DNA of 64,000 nucleotides, from assembly GCF_001426195.1 (NCBI RefSeq), contig NZ_LMRS01000056.1, positions 186,001 to 250,000 of the forward strand, read 5' to 3'. The notes under the pieces were generated by a model, which saw nothing but the letters and a program-made list of their open reading frames with translations, made no database searches and was not told where the DNA came from. The first letter of the stretch is position 1; the number at the start of each line of letters is the position of its first letter. This DNA is from Sphingomonas sp. Leaf339. Lineage in GTDB: Bacteria; Pseudomonadota; Alphaproteobacteria; Sphingomonadales; Sphingomonadaceae. Position numbers and translations under genes: made by a program. This document shows positions 59,739-64,000 of this stretch, piece by piece.

Positions 59739-60815
59739 ATGTATCGCCCCGCGCTGTCCGTCGTCGTCCCCTGTTATAACGAAGCTGCGTGCCTCGATCT
59801 GCTCCACGCCCGCGTATCCGCCGCAGCGCGGGCGGCGGTGGGGGACGATCACGAGATCGTGTTCATCAACGACGGCAGCCGCGACGACAGCTGGGCGGTG
59901 ATGCAGCAACTGGCGAAAACTGATCCCCGCCTCGTCGCGATCAACCTGTCGCGCAACCACGGCCACCAACTTGCACTGACCGCAGGGCTGGACCTGTGCG
60001 CCGGCGACCAGATCCTCATCATCGACGCTGACCTTCAGGACCCGCCGGAGCTCCTCACCGACATGCGCCGCACCATGGCCGCACAAGGGGCGGACGTGGT
60101 CTACGCCGTCCGCCGCCGGCGTGAGGGTGAGACGCTGTTCAAGAAAGCCACCGCCGCCGCCTTCTACCGTGTCCTCGACCGCGTCACCGACACGCCGATC
60201 CCGCTCGACACCGGCGATTTCCGGCTGATGAGCCGCCGCGCGCTCGATGCGTTGCTGTCGCTGCCGGAACAGGCGCGCTTCATCCGGGGCATGGTTGCGT
60301 GGATCGGGTTCCGGCAGGTCCCGTTTCCCTATGACCGGGCAGAGCGACATGCCGGCGAGACCAATTATCCGCTCGGCAAGATGATCCGCCTCGCCTTCGA
60401 CGCCGTCACCGGCTTTTCCACCGCCCCACTGCGCTTCGCCAGCCATGTCGGCCTCGCGCTGACCGCGGTATCGCTGCTCCTGATCGTCTATATCGCGATC
60501 GGCTGGCTGTCGGGCACCGCGGTGCAGGGCTGGACCTCGACGATGCTCGTTACCGTCGTGTTGGGCGCGGTGCAGATGTTCGTGCTCGGGATGATCGGCG
60601 AATATCTCGGCCGGCTGTACATCGAATCGAAGCGGCGGCCGCTCTACATCGTCGCCGACGTCGCCGGACCGATCCAGGGCCACGCGACGCTTGGCTTCCG
60701 CGCCGGACCGCTGGCGTCAGGCCGGCCGGGCGAGCGCGACGATCGAGACGCCGGGCGCCATCGGTACACGCCCGACCATGTGGCGCTCCAGCCGGAAGAT
60801 CGTCTCGAACAGTGA
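59739..60815 (+). CDS. GT2 polyprenyl-phosphate glycosyltransferase (GtrB/DPM-like)
   Basis: 358 residues. The GT2 domain (VVPCYNEAACLDLLHARV, FINDGSRDDSW, IIDADLQDPPEL) is followed by two membrane helices near residues 235-295 (ALTAVSLLLIVYIAIGWLSG, VLGAVQMFVLGMIGEYLGRL). Such enzymes transfer a sugar from a nucleotide donor to undecaprenyl phosphate. The last 33 residues lie antisense to the methyltransferase gene and look foreign to the family, probably from loss of an earlier stop. Confidence 0.93.
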   Translation: MYRPALSVVVPCYNEAACLDLLHARVSAAARAAVGDDHEIVFINDGSRDDSWAVMQQLAKTDPRLVAINLSRNHGHQLALTAGLDLCAGDQILIIDADLQDPPELLTDMRRTMAAQGADVVYAVRRRREGETLFKKATAAAFYRVLDRVTDTPIPLDTGDFRLMSRRALDALLSLPEQARFIRGMVAWIGFRQVPFPYDRAERHAGETNYPLGKMIRLAFDAVTGFSTAPLRFASHVGLALTAVSLLLIVYIAIGWLSGTAVQGWTSTMLVTVVLGAVQMFVLGMIGEYLGRLYIESKRRPLYIVADVAGPIQGHATLGFRAGPLASGRPGERDDRDAGRHRYTPDHVALQPEDRLEQ

Positions 60816-61445
60816 ATTGACCACCGGCGGCGGCGGCGAATCATCGCTGTCGTCGCGCCCCGTCATCCGCCCCAGCAGCCGCGCACCCGCCGCCAGCGGG
60901 AACAACAGGCTGTTGAAATAGCCGAGCTTGTCGGCCTTCAACCCTGCCCGCTCGATCGCCGAGCGCAGCGTCTTCTTGGAATAGCGGCGGTGATGGTGGT
61001 TCACCACGTCGTGCGCGCTCCACAGCCATTGATGCGCCGGCACCGCGATCAGGATCTTGCCGCCGGGCGCCAGGCAATTCGCCATCGCCGCCAACGCCGC
61101 GACGTCGTCCTCGATATGCTCCACTACATCCAACACCGCGATCAGATCGTAATGCCCCCGCGGCACGCCGGGCAATGCCGGCAGCGGTGCCGCGCCGACG
61201 GGACGACCCAGCCGTTCGCTGGCGATTGCACGCGCCGCCGGATCAATCTCGATCGCATCGATCTCACCGAACTGCGCCAGCATCGGCAGATTGTGGCCGG
61301 TGCCACACCCGATCTCCAGGATCTTTGCTTGCGCCGGCAATTCCCCAAAGCGCTTCAGATAATCAGCGAGGATGTCGCGCCGTGCCCGATACCACCAATG
61401 GGTGGAATCATGCGCCGCCATGCGGTCATAGACGATCCGATCCAT
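60717..61445 (-). CDS. Class I SAM-dependent methyltransferase
   Basis: 242 residues. SAM-binding motif ILEIGCGTGHNLP, an acidic loop IDAIEIDPAA and LDVVEHIEDDVAAL show a Methyltransf_11-type fold. Cytosolic. Three bases after the gtrA-like gene, so cotranscribed; it overlaps the GT2 gene by 99 bases in antisense. A role in methylating a glycan or lipid-linked sugar is inferred from context only. Confidence 0.88.
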   Translation of the reverse strand: MDRIVYDRMAAHDSTHWWYRARRDILADYLKRFGELPAQAKILEIGCGTGHNLPMLAQFGEIDAIEIDPAARAIASERLGRPVGAAPLPALPGVPRGHYDLIAVLDVVEHIEDDVAALAAMANCLAPGGKILIAVPAHQWLWSAHDVVNHHHRRYSKKTLRSAIERAGLKADKLGYFNSLLFPLAAGARLLGRMTGRDDSDDSPPPPVVNSLFETIFRLERHMVGRVPMAPGVSIVALARPA

Positions 61446-61448
61446 GGC

Positions 61449-61868
61449 TCAGGCAAACACCCAAAGGCGGTTCAGCAGGAAAGTGACGAGCGGCGTCACG
61501 AACAGCACCGGGATCAGCGGCCACCACCACGGCCCCGCCAGCATCGCGTCGTCGGTCAGCAACCACACCCACAGCGTATTTGCGCCGTAACTGACCAGCG
61601 ACACTGCGAAGAACCGCTTCGTCGTCTGCCCCGCATCCGCGCCGTGCCCGCGAAAGCTCCAGCGACTGTGGATCAGATAACCGGAAATCATCGCGACTAG
61701 ATATCCGGCCAGATTCGCCACCTGTTCGGACGTGATCCGGTATTTGGCCAGCGGCGAATAGACGACCGTATAGATTGCCGTGGTGATCCCACCGGCGATG
61801 GCAAAGCGTACCAGCTGTCCAAAGACCTCGCTGCGCCGCCAAGCATCCAGCCTTGATAATACCGCCAC
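61449..61868 (-). CDS. GtrA family membrane protein
   Basis: 139 residues with a GTG start six bases after AAGGG. Four membrane helices and the GtrA signatures LVRFAIAGGITTAIYTVVY and YLIHSRWSF. GtrA proteins are thought to flip undecaprenyl-phosphate-linked sugars. The partner GT2 and a multi-spanning GT-C-like protein are beside it, so the locus is a likely three-component glycan-modification set. Confidence 0.92.
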   Translation of the reverse strand: MAVLSRLDAWRRSEVFGQLVRFAIAGGITTAIYTVVYSPLAKYRITSEQVANLAGYLVAMISGYLIHSRWSFRGHGADAGQTTKRFFAVSLVSYGANTLWVWLLTDDAMLAGPWWWPLIPVLFVTPLVTFLLNRLWVFA

Positions 61869-61943
61869 CGCTTGCCCTTTGCCTCGCTCGCCCTAGAGCG
61901 GAGCCCCGGCGTCTATAACGCGCACGGACAAGGGGAAAGCATT

Positions 61944-63728
61944 TTGATTCTGGATGGTGTCCCCGGTCTGAAGCGGGAACTGGATCGCCGCTGGATCGCG
62001 TTCGTGCTGATCGCGTGGATCGCGGTGTCCGCCTGGTTCGTGTTCGACCGCTGGAGCGCGATCCGCTGGCTGTCGCTGGGTGACACAGACGACAATATGC
62101 GTCTGATGCAGGTGCGCGCCTGGATGGCCGGGCAGGACTGGTACGACCTGCGTCAGTACCGGATGAACCCGCCGGTCGGCTTCGACATCCACTGGAGCCA
62201 CATCGTCGACCTGCCGATCGCGGGACTGATCCTGCTGTTCCGCCATTTCATGTCGCCCAGTTGGGCAGAGCGGCTGGCCTGCGGCATCGCGCCGCTGTTG
62301 CCGCTCGGCGTCGCGATGATGGCGCTGGCCGCCACCGTCCGCCGCCTGGTCGGGCCGATCGCCTGGCCGCTGGCGCTGATCTTCCTGGTGATGAGCGCCA
62401 CCACGACGATGCTGATGTTCATGCCCGAACGCATCGATCATCACGGCTGGCAGCTCGCCTGTCTGGCGGTCACCGTCGCCGGCCTATGCGATCCCCGTAC
62501 CGGTCGCGGCGGTGCGCTCGTCGGCCTGGCCAGCGCGATGTCGCTGTCGATCGGGCTGGAGATGCTGCCCTATTGCGCGATGGCGGGCGCCATCCTGACG
62601 CTCCGCTGGGTATGGGACCGGCGCGAGGAGCGGCGGCTGGAGATCTACGCGATCACACTGGGCGGCGGCGGCGCGGCGGGGTTCGCGCTGTTCGCATCGC
62701 GCGCCAACTGGGCGATGCGTTGCGACGCGCTGACGCCGGTATGGCTGAGCGTGCTGATCGCAGCGGGCGCACTGTTGTTCGTCCTGTCCTATCTGTCGCC
62801 GCGATCGGTGATCGTCCGGCTTGCGCTGGCGGTGGCGGCAGGCGGAATCATCGCGGTCGGCTTCGCCGCGTTCTTTCCGCAATGTCTCGGCCGCCCCGAA
62901 CAGGTATCGCCCGAACTTGCCCGCACCTGGCTCGCCAATGTGCGCGAGGCCAAGCCGCTCTACGCCCATCCCTTTCGCGTCGCCTTTCCGATCGCCACGC
63001 TGCCGGTCATCGGCCTGATCGGCGCGTTCGTCGGCACGTGGCGCGCGCGGCGGACGCCGGCGCTGATCGGCTGGGTCGCCGTGACCCTGTTCACCTGTTT
63101 CGCGGTCGCGATGTTGTTCTGGCAGGCGCGCGCCGGTCCAGCGGCGGCGTTATTGGCAATTCCCGGCGCGGTGGCGCTGGCGGCCTTGATCCTGCCGTGG
63201 CTGCTCGATCATCCCAAGCCCGTCGTGCGGATAGTGGGAACCGTGACGGCGTTCATGCTCGTGTCCGGCCTGTTCGCCGGCTGGGTCATCCGCTGGCTGC
63301 CGATCGACCGGCCGAGTGCCTATACCCGCCGCGTCAATGCCGCGACGGGCGAGTGCATGCGCACCTCGCGGCTGCTGACGCTCAACCGCTATCCGGCCGC
63401 CACCGTCTTCACCTTCGTCGATCTCGGCCCGCGTCTCATCACGATCACGCATCACGATGCGATCGCAGGGCCCTATCATCGCAACGGCGACGCGATCCTC
63501 GACGTGCAGCACGCCTTCAGCCGGTCGCCCGATCAGGCGCACGCCATCATGAAGCGACACCGCGCGACCCTGTTGCTGGTCTGTCCGAACATGAGCGAAT
63601 CGACGATCTATCGCGCTCGAAACCCCGGCGGCTTCTACGATCAGCTCGCGCGACGGGGGTCGTTCGACTGGCTGACGCCACTGCCGCTGCCACGCGGCGC
63701 ACCGTATAGACTGTACCGGATCAGTTGA
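61944..63728 (+). CDS. Multi-spanning GT-C-like membrane glycosyltransferase
   Basis: 594 residues with a TTG start at 61944, eight bases after AGGGGA. About a dozen membrane helices and a first external loop GDTDDNMRLMQVRAWMAGQD, an acidic motif like those of GT-C enzymes (STT3, PMT, GtrC). A soluble C-terminal part follows the last helix. It probably takes a sugar from the lipid carrier on the periplasmic face. Family resemblance is by motif and topology only. Confidence 0.75.
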   Translation: MILDGVPGLKRELDRRWIAFVLIAWIAVSAWFVFDRWSAIRWLSLGDTDDNMRLMQVRAWMAGQDWYDLRQYRMNPPVGFDIHWSHIVDLPIAGLILLFRHFMSPSWAERLACGIAPLLPLGVAMMALAATVRRLVGPIAWPLALIFLVMSATTTMLMFMPERIDHHGWQLACLAVTVAGLCDPRTGRGGALVGLASAMSLSIGLEMLPYCAMAGAILTLRWVWDRREERRLEIYAITLGGGGAAGFALFASRANWAMRCDALTPVWLSVLIAAGALLFVLSYLSPRSVIVRLALAVAAGGIIAVGFAAFFPQCLGRPEQVSPELARTWLANVREAKPLYAHPFRVAFPIATLPVIGLIGAFVGTWRARRTPALIGWVAVTLFTCFAVAMLFWQARAGPAAALLAIPGAVALAALILPWLLDHPKPVVRIVGTVTAFMLVSGLFAGWVIRWLPIDRPSAYTRRVNAATGECMRTSRLLTLNRYPAATVFTFVDLGPRLITITHHDAIAGPYHRNGDAILDVQHAFSRSPDQAHAIMKRHRATLLLVCPNMSESTIYRARNPGGFYDQLARRGSFDWLTPLPLPRGAPYRLYRIS

Positions 63729-63829
63729 CCCCATACACCGGATGATGCCGGGTAACGTCGGCGATCGAACCCTCCGCTACGGACCATGTTCCCCGTTCGA
63801 CACGGGATTGGCATGATAACCGACGTCCG

Positions 63830-64000
63830 ATGACATTATCGCGCCGGGCGGTCGCGCTCACGCTCGCCGTCGCCTTCATACTCTCCCTTGCCGTGTTTGC
63901 GTCCTATGAACTCGCCACCCGTGGTTGGACACAGATCGTCACGGGACTGCCCCGGATATCCCGGTCCTGCCCGTCGCCATCGACACAAGCGTTCCTGGTG
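63830..64000 (+). CDS. Signal-anchored protein, cut by window end
   Basis: At least 57 residues, open to the right edge. MTLSRRAVALTLAVAFILSL is a signal peptide or membrane anchor. The ribosome site is poor. Too little remains to identify it. Confidence 0.5.
   Translation, partial: MTLSRRAVALTLAVAFILSLAVFASYELATRGWTQIVTGLPRISRSCPSPSTQAFLV

Overview
The window looks like chromosomal DNA of a Sphingomonas-type alphaproteobacterium. This rests on the high G+C coding sequence, two large TonB-dependent receptors with the sphingomonad DIVVTG plug signature, polyhydroxyalkanoate genes, an lgt/MidA-type methyltransferase/pgeF operon, DUF2093 next to xseA, and short dispersed palindromes of the GTCATTGCGAGC type. 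I see no rRNA, tRNA, CRISPR array, prophage or insertion sequence. Assignments come from reading motifs by eye; no database search was run.

Layout. 1-9.3 kb: the end of an S9 peptidase, a DUF885 protein, a small lipocalin-like protein, an M16 double-domain protease and clpB behind a heat-shock-like promoter. 9.4-19.4 kb: two TonB-dependent receptors, a small exported protein, a TPR plus aspartyl/asparaginyl beta-hydroxylase protein and a TPR plus sulfotransferase protein. This cassette is the most system-like part of the window. 19.4-30.8 kb: M23 lipoprotein/DUF2093/xseA operon diverging from purD, a membrane HHH protein, a LuxR-type membrane-anchored protein, a CNNM/CBS transporter, an OmpA lipoprotein, tadA, rpmB, a phytase-like esterase and small envelope proteins.

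30.9-42.8 kb: phaB, hemH, an orphan molybdopterin oxidoreductase subunit, an acyl-CoA synthetase, then the tightly coupled run lgt, MidA-like methyltransferase, GNAT, pgeF, HPP, followed by a PLP gamma-family enzyme, a phosphoribosyltransferase and a decayed gene. 43.2-51.7 kb: 5'-nucleotidase and murA, a Crp/Fnr regulator, clpS, phasin and phaC (with a long inverted repeat that looks like a PhaR operator) and an aminotransferase. 51.8-64 kb: DUF2061, a protein with three TonB_C-like repeats, the (p)ppGpp synthetase/hydrolase rsh, a GH31 glycosidase, an M48 protease, and a three-component glycan-modification locus (GT2, GtrA, multi-spanning GT-C-like protein) with a methyltransferase, ending in a truncated gene.

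The genes mainly serve envelope biogenesis (lgt, murA, pgeF, M23, OmpA, Gtr-like locus), carbon storage (phaB, phaP, phaC), proteostasis (clpB, clpS, M48, M16) and nutrient uptake and degradation (receptors, GH31, peptidases).
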